Part shown: piece after piece, positions 1 through 11,124 of the stretch
Numbering within the stretch: position 1 is the first letter of the stretch
Layout of the letters: the number at the start of each line of letters is the position of its first letter
Made by a program: the position numbers and the translations under genes
From: Liolophura sinensis
Taxonomy: Eukaryota; Mollusca; Polyplacophora; Chitonida; Chitonidae
Direction: 5' to 3'
Length of the DNA: 64,000 nt
NCBI RefSeq assembly: GCF_032854445.1
Contig: NC_088296.1
Span: 15,863,485 to 15,927,484 of the forward strand
Notes under the pieces: model-generated
Database searches by the model: none
What the model saw: only the letters and a program-made list of their open reading frames with translations
Told to the model about the DNA's origin: nothing

Positions 1-302
1 TAATGCTTTTATCACACGGTTTCCATGGTGACAAGTTCCAGTGTCTCAGACTAGCCTGCACCTCGTAAGGTTTCGGGGCATCTGTAAAGACAAAAACTGA
101 ATTATTAAAGTTTGTAGAGAAGTTTGATAAACTTACGTGTAAAGGTCAGAAACTTTGCTGGAAGTTTAAGTTGGTTATCCTTAAGGCTTGTAGTATACAT
201 TCTTTCTCCATGGTATTATAAGCTAGAACATTCGCTGCCAGTTTTCTTCAGGAGCATTCCTTGATAGCATGGTATCCACTAGCTATAAAATCGGTTGGCC
301 TC

Positions 303-532
303 GTTCCCAGCTAAGCATCCACATTCCCAGCTTAGCATCCACATTCCCAGCTAAGCATCCACATTCCCAGCTTAGCATCCACGTTCCCAGCTTAACATCC
401 ACATTCCCAGCTTAGCATCCACGTTCCAAGCTTAGCATCCACATCACCAATTTAGCATCCACGTTCCCAGCTTAGCGTCCACATTCCCATCTTAACATCC
501 ACGTTCCCAGCTTAGCACCCACATCAACATGT
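303..532. repeat. minisatellite, 20-bp unit (attcccagcttagcatccac)
   Basis: About 11 copies with point differences such as 'acattcccag' / 'acgttcccag' and 'cttagc' / 'ctaagc'. Non-coding. Confidence 0.93.
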
Positions 533-944
533 ATATCTGAAAGCTACGCTGTCAATAATTAAACAGATCTCAGATAGAGTGTACCCACATAAAATTACCA
601 CGCTGTACTGATCATCTGCAGAGTAGTACACCCCAGTTTCAAGGAACTGCCTTAATAACAGTACAGCACAGTTCAGAAGTATTGTTTGATCACAGCTTTG
701 TTGCGAGTAGAAAGAGACTTCGTGTGAAGTACAAAATTGGCCATGGCCTAGCTAGCTCAGAAGTCGTGGTACAGATGAGGTTAAATCAAATCTTTGAAAT
801 CTGTTGTCTCGGATCTTCTCTTTTTTTAGACATCAATGGCTGAACACTTCTGGTGTAAAATTTCCATACTGAACATCTTCTTATTAATACATGTAAAAGG
901 GGACGTACACATAGGCGAGGGTTTACAATGTTGCTTTCAAAAGA
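533..944. other. no gene recognised
   Basis: Unique-looking AT-rich sequence with no long frame or known repeat. The first 302 bases of the window are likewise featureless. Confidence 0.6.
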
Positions 945-1223
945 AGATATTTATACCCCCTCAGCGAAGTTTGGGGAGTTGAGGGTGGGGGTGGGTAGGG
1001 GGCATTACTGTTATTACCCTGTCAGTCTGTAGATGGGATTTTGCTCACGCATCTCCTCCCAAACTATATACTGTGCCAATTTCAACGAAACTTTTACCAT
1101 ACATGTTGCCTATCATCTGAACTTATACATGTTTAAGTTTAATGGCAGTCAGGTCATTATTTTCATAATTTATACTCCCATTGAGTGCTTTTCTCATTAA
1201 TATTCAGATTTTGTCCATGCAAC
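945..1223 (+). repeat. fragment of a common dispersed repeat (ccctcagcgaagtttgggg type)
   Basis: 'taccccctcagcgaagtttg', 'tctcctcccaaac' and 'tttcaacgaaacttttacca' match a repeat type widely seen in marine invertebrates (from memory). A related segment follows the SINE at 1497-1610 ('tgtgaaacgttgcatacatc', 'atctaaacttgtgcatgtta'). Confidence 0.6.
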
Positions 1224-1235
1224 TCTTCCAGTTCT

Positions 1236-1484
1236 ATTCAGTTGGTTAGCGCGCTATCGCAACGTAATGACCCAGAGGCCGCTTACCAATGCGGTTGCTG
1301 GGAGTTCAAGTCCATCTCATGCTGGCTTCCTCTCCGGCCGTAAGTGGGAAGGTTTGCCAGTAACCTGTGGATGGTCGTGGGTTTCGCCCGGGCTCTGCCC
1401 GGTTTCCTCCCACCATAATGCTGGCTGCCGACGCACAAGTGAAATATTCTTGAGTACGGCGAAAACATTAATCAAATAAATAAA
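1236..1484 (+). mobile_element. tRNA-headed SINE (family 1), full-length type
   Basis: A tRNA-like head ('agttggttagcgcgct', B box near 'gagttcaagtcc') is followed by a body with 'cggtttcctcccaccataat' and 'tgaaatattcttgagtacgg', and an AAATA-type tail. The body resembles, from memory, the central domain of the MetaSINE group. Exact 12-bp target-site duplications 'tcttccagttct' flank it at 1224-1235 and 1485-1496. It sits between two related segments of an older dispersed repeat. Confidence 0.92.
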
Positions 1485-1895
1485 TCTTCCAGTTCTGTGA
1501 AACGTTGCATACATCTTCCCTATTATCTAAACTTGTGCATGTTAAACTGTATTGACAGTTGGGTTGTCATTTTCCTAATCACTCCGATTCAGGCACTGTA
1601 CACTGTATTGTCTTCTGAGTACTACATGTCTGCATTCAAACTGGATGTACCAGTCGTGCAGTCAATGCACACAACGATAGGCTCATAATACAATCTGTAT
1701 ATAAAGCCAAACTGAGCAAGATGATATCCTGTCATTTCTTTTAAGGTTTTCTTTGTTTTATTTTTGGAAATTGCTGGAAGATGGATGGTATTTTGGACAT
1801 CCAAGATTCTGATTTACACTGGCCAACTTTACAATTCAACAGTGACATTCTAAGGCCATACATATTGAAGTGTTCCAGCTTTTCTTACAATAGAC

Positions 1896-1964
1896 GCCAG
1901 CCGTACGTGGGAAGGTCGGCCAGCAACCTGTGGATAGTCGTGGGTTTCAAATAAATAAATAAAA
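1896..1964 (+). mobile_element. SINE family 1, short internally deleted copy
   Basis: Only the middle of the SINE remains ('ccgtacgtgggaaggtc' to 'gtcgtgggtttc'), joined directly to the AAATA tail. It is flanked by a 10-bp duplication 'tacaatagac' (1886-1895 and 1965-1974), so the element integrated in this short form. Confidence 0.85.
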
Positions 1965-2561
1965 TACAATAGACACCCGTGAAAATCTGTCAGCTTGCAT
2001 TCTGCCTTTAACACGTACATGTTCAGAGCTGTATACGACTTAGACTGCTGGTCAGCAACACATATCAGTGACGGAGAAATGTCGTTGTTGTGGCATAATG
2101 ATCCTCAAGACCGCTGCTACGATAAATGATCAACAATATTTCCCCCCAAAATTATATTTTGAGAGGCCTATAAATGTTATAAAATCTTAATTACCTTTGA
2201 TGCTGGAACATCCAAACCTCAAAACAGACATCAGAAACACCTTTTTGTTATACTATAAAACAGAAATCTCAGCATCGGACAACTTGTGCTACTTTAAGTC
2301 CTGGGCAAAATTTTAGGCCATCTACCAAGTCCATTTGGACTGTCCCGTTTTATCAGTGCTGCACTGTGGAACTGACGTGCCCATTATTGCAGACTCCATC
2401 ACTTTGCTGGTGTTATTGACAGATGGTGAAATGATATGCAGTCCCAGCTCATGACGTTAAGCTGTTGGATGTCGTAATTGTGTCAGATCCCTGGAGAGAA
2501 AGCACCCCCAACCTCAATCTCTACAACTCCCACTTTAATAATATCATGCAATTTTGATGTA

Positions 2562-2783
2562 GGGGTATTACCTGAAATGTCGTCCATAGGAAGAGCATTA
2601 TTAGAGACAAATAAATGTCGTAAGATATTATTTTGGTGTTGTCTAGCAATTTTTCTGGCAGGATATCATCCTGTCTTCTGAACAAACCGTTAAATACCTT
2701 TCTGAGAAGAAAAGAACTCACAAAATCAGGCAAATTTAGTAATGCAGTTTAGTAATGAGTGAAAATTTGGGTTATTTATCGTA
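2562..2783 (+). mobile_element. MITE-B copy
   Basis: Shares 'caaataaatgtcgtaagata', 'ttattttggtgttg', 'atatcatcctgtcttctgaa' and 'aaatacctttctgaga' with other family members. Its ends 'ggggtattacctgaaatg' and 'aatttgggttatttatcgta' are degenerate inverted repeats. Confidence 0.7.
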
Positions 2784-2888
2784 ACCTAAGTAGAGAGCAC
2801 TTTATTATTAACATACACCTGCTCTGATTTTCACCATCTGGTTACTACTTCATAATTAACATACACCTGTTCTATTATTACCTACATC

Positions 2889-3017
2889 ACCAATCACCGC
2901 TGTGAGTTCAAATCCAGCTAATGCTGGCTTCATTGTATGTCTCAAAATGCAGAGCTGCGATAGTATAAGTGAAAATATTCTTTAGTAAGGCATAGAACAC
3001 CAATCAAATAAATAAAC
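2889..3017 (+). mobile_element. SINE family 1, degenerate copy
   Basis: Matches 'gctgtgagttcaaatccagc', 'aatgctggcttc', 'taagtgaaaatattctt' and the 'caatcaaataaataaa' tail, with much of the middle lost. Confidence 0.75.
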
Positions 3018-3427
3018 TGCAAGTATGTCACGTACAGCTCAGGGCTGAAACAAGCACGGGAATCTGCCAGTGACTGACAGGTTTATGTGTGTTTGGAAAA
3101 ATTAATGACAATCAATATTAACCAAAAAATCTTACATTAACATACTCTGCGAAAGACATTGAAATAAATATACTTAAGGATTGACTAGGTTTATCTGGGT
3201 ATAAACAAAGAACCGCTGTGCAAACTGTATGAATCTTGGAAGAGGTTCATGCCATTGTGTTCGCAGTGGTTTTTTCGTTTATTCCCCCTTGGGCTTAAAG
3301 AATGTTACCGTCAATCCTTTTAATTTAATTAAAGGAATACTAGTAATAGGGTGATCCAAACAGTAATAGATCCAAATTGTGAGCAGTGGTAGTCTATTGT
3401 TATAACAATGGAATTCTTTAAGCCAAT

Positions 3428-3612
3428 GAAATTGGTGATCGTTTTACCGTTGCTAACGTCACATGCACAGCGAGCCAAATGACGAGGCAAAGTTTACATG
3501 CGCGGGTCGTTTCAAAATAATTGTGAAAGTATTTTTCTTAAAACATTTAGAAGGTGAATTCCAAGCTAGTGAAGTTTGAGTTGCACGCTGAAGATGCAGA
3601 GGGAGGTTAGTT
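3428..3612 (+). promoter_or_regulatory. possible promoter / first-exon region (weak)
   Basis: 'ccaatgaaattgg' (CCAAT-like), 'taacgtcac' (CRE-like) and locally raised CpG ('acatgcgcgggtcgtttc') precede an ATG in 'gaagatgcagagggag' followed by 'gttag', which could be a short coding first exon (MQRE) with a donor. Nothing downstream could be linked to it, and it does not match the start of CEP78 as I recall it. The call is speculative. Confidence 0.2.
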
Positions 3613-4084
3613 TATTTCTTGAGACGCATTTTCTCGGCGACAGTGCATTTGCACTGTTCATAATGGACTACTGTAGTTACATGCTAACAATATGCTGGAG
3701 GTGACTTCATCTTGCTGGTTGTAAAACATGTATAGCTGTATATAACATACGGATGATATCTCCGTATTTCAAACATACTGGTTATCCAAGAATAATGGTG
3801 TGTATTTTAATCATTAGTTAGAAAGCTTGTTTTTGGCAAGCACTCGCACTCCGCTATGTATATGCCCTCGCTGACCCAGTATGTCTTTGCACGTTTGTGA
3901 TTAAGCTCATATACTGAGGTAGGCACGACTGTTTAAACAGTCTTAATTCATTCCTAGGCTATCCATAGAATTTGTGCTGATGCTCCTGTTTATAAATGTG
4001 AATATAAAACAGACTAAAGCAGATATATTTATAGTGTTCTGTTTGTCATTTTACCTGACGTGCCTTCAGTCTCTTTCAGCTCAA

Positions 4085-4244
4085 TTCAAGCAAAGCGATA
4101 TCTGCCAAATTCCATCACCATCACATTAGGAATATGTATTTTAATGCATATATGCCAATTTTTAGGCCTCTTTCCAAAGGCTCCCTTATAATTCATATAA
4201 TTTTAAGCTGTAACTTCCTCGCTTGGCATTCAGCATGAAGGGTA
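4085..4244. repeat. segment duplicated at 4700-4860 (left copy)
   Basis: The segments 'caagcaaagcgatatctgcc', 'ttaatgcatatatgccaatt' and 'ctctttccaaaggctccctt' recur in the same order at 4700-4860. The two copies are about 610 bp apart and moderately diverged. Confidence 0.8.
4209..4244 (+). mobile_element. SINE family 2 remnant in duplicated segment
   Basis: 'taacttcctcgcttggcatt' and 'cagcatgaagggtataat' match the start of the SINE at 4826, after the same flanking 'ttcatataattttaagctg'. The rest of the SINE is absent here. Confidence 0.7.
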
Positions 4245-4825
4245 TAATGTTTAATAGTCCTACCTTGCCGTGGCTTCATTCTTTTGACCAAATACGCTTT
4301 ACAAGAGCACATGTAAATACGGGAAAATTAAGTTGTTGTTGAATACATTTGTGGTGATATTTTCGTGTGCGTGTGGAGGCAGTTGCCAATTTGGTTTGGA
4401 CAGAAACATCATTTTGTTGGTTTCAGTAAATCTACCTGGAAGGCCACATAACCAGCCTCTCATTTAATATTCTTTCATTGAGTAACGGGTACCAAGTCTT
4501 TGCAGTTTAATGAAGGTTTGAACAGTCAGGACCAAGGTTGCCTGGATTTCTTTCCTAAATTGCTGGTAAATCAATTGTTGTCACTCATTATATCTATGTA
4601 AAATCGTTGTCCTGCTTGTCAGTGATATTTGCATCATTCATAATGTATAGCCCACAAATATTTATTGAATGGTTTTCATGTCATTCTAGCTGAATCTATA
4701 GCACAAATCAAGCAAAACTATATCTGCCAAAATCGATCAACATTACATTAGGAATATTTTAATGCATATATGCCAATGCTTAAGTCTCTTTCCAAAGGCT
4801 CCCTTATAATTCATATAATATTAAG

Positions 4826-5090
4826 CTGTAACTTCCTCGTTTGACGTTCAGTATGAAAGGGATAGTCCTACGACTGGTTGACCCTCATCAGTGTAATGGC
4901 TCATGGGGGAGGGGGTGCGGTGTACATGCCTTCCGTGAGCCGTCTCAGTGAAGCAGCACTAGATAAAAGAGCAGTGGAAATCCGTCCTGCAACAAGGAGG
5001 CACATTACATGCACTAAGGATTCCTTCGATGACTGAAAACTTGTTAAGTACGACGTTAAACCCCAAGCCCTCACTCACTCACTCACTCAC
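4826..5090 (+). mobile_element. SINE family 2 (ttaagtacgacgttaaacc tail), 5'-truncated, with TSD
   Basis: Body 'gttcagtatgaaagggatag', 'aagcagcactagataaaaga', 'tgcaacaaggaggcacatta', tail 'gttaagtacgacgttaaacc' and (actc)n. A 15-bp duplication with one difference ('tcatataatattaag' / 'tcatataattttaag') lies at 4811-4825 and 5091-5105. The tail type is common in molluscan SINEs, including the V-SINE-like group (from memory). Confidence 0.88.
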
Positions 5091-5169
5091 TCATATAATT
5101 TTAAGAGTTTGTCTTGAAACTTGATCAACCTGATCAATCAGAACTGAAGGCAGGCAAAGCAATCGGATC

Positions 5170-5250
5170 AGATTTTGGATTTTAATTGTAGTTTTAATTA
5201 TAATTTAATTAATTTAATAGTTTTAATTATAATTTTAATTATAGTTAATC
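5170..5250. repeat. 'ttttaattataa' simple-sequence tract
   Basis: Repeated 'ttttaattataatttaatt' motifs, AT-only, just after the SINE at 4826-5090. Confidence 0.8.
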
Positions 5251-7846
5251 AGCACATTTTACTGATCAGGTTTGTCTTGTACCCATATTTCTCAGCACTA
5301 CATAGCCATAAGTAAGAATCAGCAGTATCTTAACTTTTTTGCATATTAGAGTAATACATTTTCATGCTGCTTGAAAATGTCCATTTTCAATGGATTAAAA
5401 TCGTTTTGCAGATCAACTAATGATTATGGAAGAAAGGCAAATTGGATACAGCAATTACTTTTTAGTGTGCTTTTTTTTTTTGGGTGTGAAGACCAGAAGG
5501 GTTATGTTGGCTTTTAAAAAATGCGCTTTTGCTTTGGGAAATATAACAGATGCCTTCTGAATGGAAAAAAGTGTGGGATAAAAATCTACTTTTCTCTATA
5601 ACTCATTACATAGGTGTGCTAATGTACATATCAGTACATGACTTTAGGGCACACATGTTGCAAGTGTTGTATATATACAATCTTTAAACGCATTATAAAA
5701 AAAAAGATATTCAGTGAAGAACATACAAGCATTTAATACAAGTATCTCTACTCAAGATTTAGATTTCAATTATTTTGTATGGTTCGTTCTTTAAAAATGT
5801 GACTGGTTTTTCACAAAAAAAAAGTCAGTTGTCCATTAAATAAAGCTCCATTTCTTCATAACATACTCAAGCGCCCCCCCCCAAAAGAGCCCCTAGGAAT
5901 GTCCTCTTCCTCATCCTTCACTTTTCATTGGGGCCCCTTTGCTAATCGATTACATGTCTGCCGTGTCACGATGTGATGTTTCAAGCATCGTTCACCATGA
6001 AAGTGTGGAAAGCGCCTAATTACTCTCCAGGAAGATGTTTTTATCTGCCGATGAGATATTGTGTGTACTAAACGAGGCCGCGTCGTTAAGGATTTGCCGT
6101 CGGCTTCAGATCTCTGATATTTGCTGCATACATGGCTATGAAAGAAATGATGCCTAGAATAATTTAAAGCTATGGTAAAGCTATGTTTTTTTTTTTTGTT
6201 TTGGTTTTTTTTTTTCTAATTTTTTTTTGTATTTAGCTCACAAATTGTTAGTGTGAAGTCAAATGGCTTGGAGTTACATTTCCCTATATCTTTACAGCAT
6301 AACTGGATAATATTTGATGTGAAAATTCAGTTGTTTTTAATTTCTCTCCCAGAACCTTTGATCAGCAGTATGGTACTAAATTAGGTAACAATTGAGAATT
6401 TTTCACTTCCTCCGTTAGTTTTTTACAGTTTGTAATCCATCCATCCATCCTCAGTTAAAGATCACTGACAATGTGTTTTCTCGTTTGAGACTAAATTATA
6501 TATAATTGCATTTACGAATGTGTCAATGACTTCCCTAATTACCTTTTCAACCAATATCTTGAAACGTTCTGAGAGACTGGGGTGTAGAGAAATAATTTGC
6601 ACAGTTTTATGAAGCTTGCATCAAACAAACCATTTTTAGCATCATTTTTCCTAATAATTGTATGCATAAATTCCACTGAATAAAATGCATTAGGGGTTGA
6701 AAAGGTTGACGATTTACAATCTATGGACACATATACATTTGAGCTCACAGAATTCAAAAACTATTAAGTAATTTTCAGTATTTATAAAAACGACATTTCA
6801 AATTTTTGAAAGCAGTGAATTAACTTGGTCGTGCGGAATCTGCTGGAGATATGCCTGTTAAGACGGAACAAGTCTTGGTTAATTATCTGATTTTGGTTGG
6901 CAATTTTTTTTTTTTTTTTTTTTTTGGTGGGAAAGGGGAGAGTGTTTAGTGCTGAGCATTGAGGGGATGAGCTATCAGTATACTAAATAGGCAATTAGCC
7001 GTGTCATTCATTCCATGACGCTTTCAGTCATGAGCTCGGCCTTCAGATCTAGCTATCTTGTTGTATTTATCTCTCTCTCAGACAGGAGATTGGAATTAAT
7101 GGCAAACCAACACGCAAACAAGGGATCTGTGTCAAAAATACAACAGCTTCTGTGTTGGTTTTTTTTGTGTGTGTGTTTTTTTTTTTCATACTTGTCCATG
7201 ATCCGCCAGATAAGCTTCTTACACTATAACATGATTAGAGAGTTTGCCTAACAAAATCAGCTGGTTTTGACAAATCTGACAAATTACCGGTTTCAACTTG
7301 AGCTTGTCTTTGACGGACGGTCTCAATCAGTGTTCCATTAATCATTCACTGACAGGCTTATGTCTAGTTTCATTAAGATGCCAGTGCATATGAGCTGCTG
7401 CTAGAGCAAACATATGGAAATCTGTGTACTGTGTACTGAGGAGTTTATAACCACAGTGTACTGTATGGTCATATATGTGAATAAATTAACCACTGTCTTT
7501 AAAAGCAAAGTTGAATAATTTATTAGGACCGAGAGAATATGAATTGCTTTCCTAGTTTCAAAAAAAAATTGCTGTCTTTAAAAGCTGCTCTTGTAAGTTT
7601 CGAAGAATATAAATGCAGAAACAAAAGTTTTGCGGTTTCCACTTTGCCTGATTTTAAGGTAAAATCATACTCACAACATCGGCCATCGTTGATGCATAGT
7701 TACAAATGACGTTGTACTTTCAAACACTTTTAACATTGTTGCAGTATTGATAAAACTCAGATTAAATACATGTATAATGCCAAATCAGAGACTTCTAAGA
7801 TAAAAACTGTATATACTGGACCCCCATGTCATTTCCTAATAGCGTG
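5251..7846. other. non-coding, AT-rich, with homopolymers
   Basis: Contains poly-T runs (5470, 6188, 6905, 7180) and (atcc)n at 6430. A segment at 6588-6700 ('gagaaataatttgcacagtt', 'gcttgcatcaaacaaaccat') has a relative at 27896-27990. Part of 7540-7750 ('attgctttcctagtttc', 'ctgctcttgtaagttt') recurs at 50830-50935. No gene recognised. Confidence 0.55.
5935..6140. promoter_or_regulatory. possible conserved non-coding element with TAATCGATTA palindrome
   Basis: Non-repetitive, CpG-containing stretch within AT-rich surroundings. It carries 'ctaatcgattac' (a paired-type homeodomain P2-like palindrome), 'gcgcctaattactc' and 'gaggccgcgtcgttaagg'. Function is inferred from composition and motifs only. 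Confidence 0.25.
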
Positions 7847-8188
7847 AGGTACCATGAGGTAGCCTGAGGTAGTCTGTACCTCATGAGGTAGGGTGAGGTA
7901 GCCTGTACCTCATGAGGTAGCATGAGGCAGCCTGCACCTCATGAGGTAGTGTGAGGTAGTCTGTACCTAAAGAGGTAGCATGAGGTAGCCTGTACCTCAA
8001 GAGGTAGCGTGAGGTAGCCTGTACCTCATGAGGTAGTGTTTGGTAGTCTGTACCTCATGAGGTAGTATGTACCTCATGAGGTAGTGTTGAGAAGCCTGTA
8101 CCTCATGAGGTAGTGTTTGGTAGTCTGTACCTCATGAGGTAGTGTTGAGTAGCCTGTACCTCATGAGGTAGCGTGAGGTAGCCTGTAA
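7847..8188. repeat. minisatellite, 29-bp unit with a 14-bp palindrome
   Basis: Unit 'tacctcatgaggta' followed by a ~15-bp spacer ('gggtgaggtagcctg'). Eight perfect copies of the palindrome start at 7877, 7906, 8022, 8051, 8070, 8099, 8128 and 8157; others are mutated. The spacer shortens to 5 bp at 8065-8069. Confidence 0.93.
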
Positions 8189-8273
8189 CGCGGCCTCTGC
8201 GCTAGTAAAGAATTCATAGACATGAGCATCTGACTTTATGTATTCTATCTAGACTGGTTGAGATTTTCAATGC

Positions 8274-8505
8274 TACCCTGTTTCTTCTAACTTTTAGGAC
8301 AGACCATATAAGTAGTGCAGAAAGCGAAGAATTACATTTCTCTCTCGTATTTTAGGGGAAGTAAAGCCAGGTATGAATATTTCAGCCTTTAGATGTACTA
8401 ACCATGTAAAAAAAAAGAAGTTAAATATTCTTGCCACAATATACATGTATGTATTGGTCAAAAAAGAGCAGACCAGTTGTTCCAAAAATTAGAAGAATTA
8501 GGGTA
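8274..8505 (+). mobile_element. MITE-C copy with TA-flanked inverted ends
   Basis: Left 'taccctgtttcttctaactt' and right 'aaattagaagaattagggta' are inverted repeats of about 20 bp, ending TA-CCCT / AGGG-TA, which suggests TA target duplication as in Tc1/mariner-type elements. The interior 'tagatgtactaaccatgtaa' is shared with the copies at 32296 and 57218. Confidence 0.82.
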
Positions 8506-10894
8506 TTATGGTCTTCTCTGAAATACTTTAATAGCAGTCCTGTATCTTCCCTGATAATTAAATCTCCCATGCCTTAAGAATTACAGCACACATGTAGTTG
8601 ACGTTGTCATACCAGCACCCTGTAAAGACATGCATTTTGCATTCTCTAATTCCCGGTTTCCTCTCTGATCCTCACCCTGGCCCATTCTGCTCTGTCTGCC
8701 CCGTCTGCCCCGTTAGTAATTCATGACCTTACATGTACACCATACATAGTACATGTTTTATATCAGAACATCCATTAAACGACACTTCTGACCAAACCTT
8801 AGTCCAGACGGGAACTTTTAAACCGCATGCTTTCTCTCAGTGGGTGTTAATATTGATTTCACCTACCAAATTTCCTCACAGCCCACAATACCAGTCCAAT
8901 ACAGCTCTCCCTTCCTCCTATCCCCTCTCAACTGCCCCCCTCCCCCAGTTTCCAGAAACCAATATAATACACTTCAGTGACATATGCTTCGAAAGATCGG
9001 GGGAGAACTCGATAATCTGCTTTCACTGGTCGTTTGAATGCTTTCTATTCCCTGTGGTGTCTCCTCACCGCAGTAATAGCCCCACGCCGCATTACAACCC
9101 AAACCGATTCAACCTGGGTGCTCTGCTGTCTTTTATATCCGAACCCCATCCACTCACAGCCATTCGAAGCAGGTTTAAATGGGCGGCCTAATCTCGCTTC
9201 CTGTGGTTGAAATTGCGGGCTTTGTTGGCAATAAATAACGCCGCTTGCGTGGACTCGGCAGGCGTGGATTCAAATTCTCTGCCAGACGGAAACTTAACGA
9301 ACACAGAGAGGTTTTTAAGGCTGTCTTTTGACGGCCTTCATAAAGCAGAAAATTTGTTATCTGCCTGGTACAATGATCATATCATGAAACTTGTTATGGA
9401 GGCTTTAGGTTGTGTTCAGTTTGTCCTGATAGAAAATTCCAGTGGAGTATTATTTTCTTTGGAAAATAGATCTGACTGGAAGTAGACTGAAGAACACAGA
9501 TATTGTTCTCTTTGTTTTTATCTGCCTAAAATCTCCAGGCGGAATTAATGTGTTCTGTGAAGTGTGCAGATATTGTTGTCTTGTGTTTTTATCTGCCAAA
9601 ATCTTCTCTTGAAACTAATGACGTGGCTTATGGCTTGTCTAGACTGCATGGATGAATGGGCCTGAGCTCAAAATGAGATTTGCCAAGGATGGCTGGCAAA
9701 ATAGAAATTCTTCATTGATGAAACCCTGAAGTACGTAAAAATGTATACGAGTCAATCAGTATGTCAGTTGAATTTTTGGAATCCCAATCTTCAGACATGG
9801 GTTGTTCACTTATATTAGCGCAGGGGCCATGTACAAAACGACATCAACTCTTTGTGGCATGCCAAGCTACTGCAAATTTGCTCTTGTTTCTCAGCTAGTA
9901 TGTATCAAAAGGACAGAGAAAATGGGAAGAAAATACATGCTGAAATTAGATTCATATGCCCATTAATCACGGAATTTGTGATGTGTAAGAAATGCAAGCT
10001 GTGAGCATGTTTTTTTTGTGGAGCGATGTGAAGATAAGTCACAAACTTGTAACCCTTGGAGACATATTGACCAGTGTCCATTGGCTAGATTATATTGTAC
10101 TCTCTAACACAAACCCAAAGGCAAATGTATATCCTCTAAGCTCCCAAACATAGATGTTGATTCTCATACTGAATTTAAATTGACCTGACCTTGAATTTCG
10201 CCTAATACTAATTTGTATACTCATTCGTCTGATTGTTTGTGTTATATTGTTCTTACTAAAGCTGTGTTGAGGTTCGTGTGGAACGTTATAGGATTTCACA
10301 CTGGATGAAAATGTTTCAAGTTTGAGGACTTGATGGTATTTGATGATCTTTATTTGCCTCTGAAATAGCCCTTTTTTTGGACATATTCATGGAGCAAATG
10401 AAAATGTTGGACAAAAAGCAGCAACAGCTGGTTCAAATCCAGCATGGCTTCATGTATTCTCTGTCAAGTTTTTTTTTGAATTGTGAACATGCAACTAACT
10501 ACTGAGCCTTGTGGATGCTGGTTCGCTCAGTTTTGTCCACCATTTATATCAAAACACCTCAGCAACAAATTGTTCATATCAAGGCTTGTGTTATCATGTG
10601 TTTGTGACAGACCATGCTTTGGCAAAACAAACGACCCAGCACAACCCGCCATCAAAGGCAATGATAAAGATAATGACCTTGCAATTAAGCCAAATAATTT
10701 GTCAAAGGAAGCCATTTATAGATGGAGCCACAGGAAGGGGATTATTTTCTGGGTTGCCCACTGTGGTTTTAGCGTTTTTAACGGCACGCTGTGTGATTAC
10801 CACAGGGTATTAGGTAATAGGCAATGAACAGCTCAGCGGGGGTAGATGAGGTAATACCTCAAATTTCTCTGCAAATCTTACATGCATCTCATGA
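8506..10894. other. non-coding, moderately GC-rich in part
   Basis: 8640-9300 is richer in C and CpG and holds an open frame of 152 codons without recognisable domains. 'cgcttcctgtggttgaaa' near 9194-9211 combines ETS-like and RUNX-like motifs. 10550-10810 is also non-repetitive with 'gccatcaaaggcaatgataa' (TCF-like). No exon could be supported. Confidence 0.5.
9490..9625. repeat. two-copy tandem duplication (~74 bp)
   Basis: 'cagatattgttctctttgtt' and 'tttatctgcctaaaatctcc' recur as 'cagatattgttgtcttgtgt' and 'tttatctgccaaaatcttct'. Diverged, so old. Confidence 0.7.
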
Positions 10895-11124
10895 TGGTTA
10901 GCGCGCTAGCGCAGCGTAATGACCCAGGAGCTGTGAGTTCAGGTATAGCTCATGCTGGCTTCCTCTCCGGCTATACATGGTAAGGTCTGCCAGCAACCTG
11001 GTGATGGTCGTGGATTTCCCCCGGGCTCTTTCCGGTTTCCTCCCACTATAATACTGGTCGCAAAAGTGAAATATTGTTGAGTACGGCGTAAAACACCAAT
11101 CTAATAAATAAACAAATAAATCAC
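10895..11124 (+). mobile_element. SINE family 1
   Basis: Near-complete copy from 'tggttagcgcgctagcgcag' through the 'ggtttcctcccactataata' body to an AAATA tail. Part of the tRNA-like head (the segment before the B box) is deleted. Confidence 0.9.

Larger units (their letters stand above)
1611..3427. other. non-coding, apart from annotated SINE and MITE copies
   Basis: Besides the short SINE at 1896, the MITE-B copy at 2562 and the SINE remnant at 2889, only AT-rich sequence. A stretch at 2190-2330 ('aaacctcaaaacagacatca', 'gggcaaaattttaggcca') may be another eroded MITE-B. Confidence 0.5.

Noticed and set aside
8733-9191. 152-codon + frame
   Set aside because: No recognisable domain, low-complexity S/P-rich composition, no exon-like edges; better explained by the local C-rich composition.
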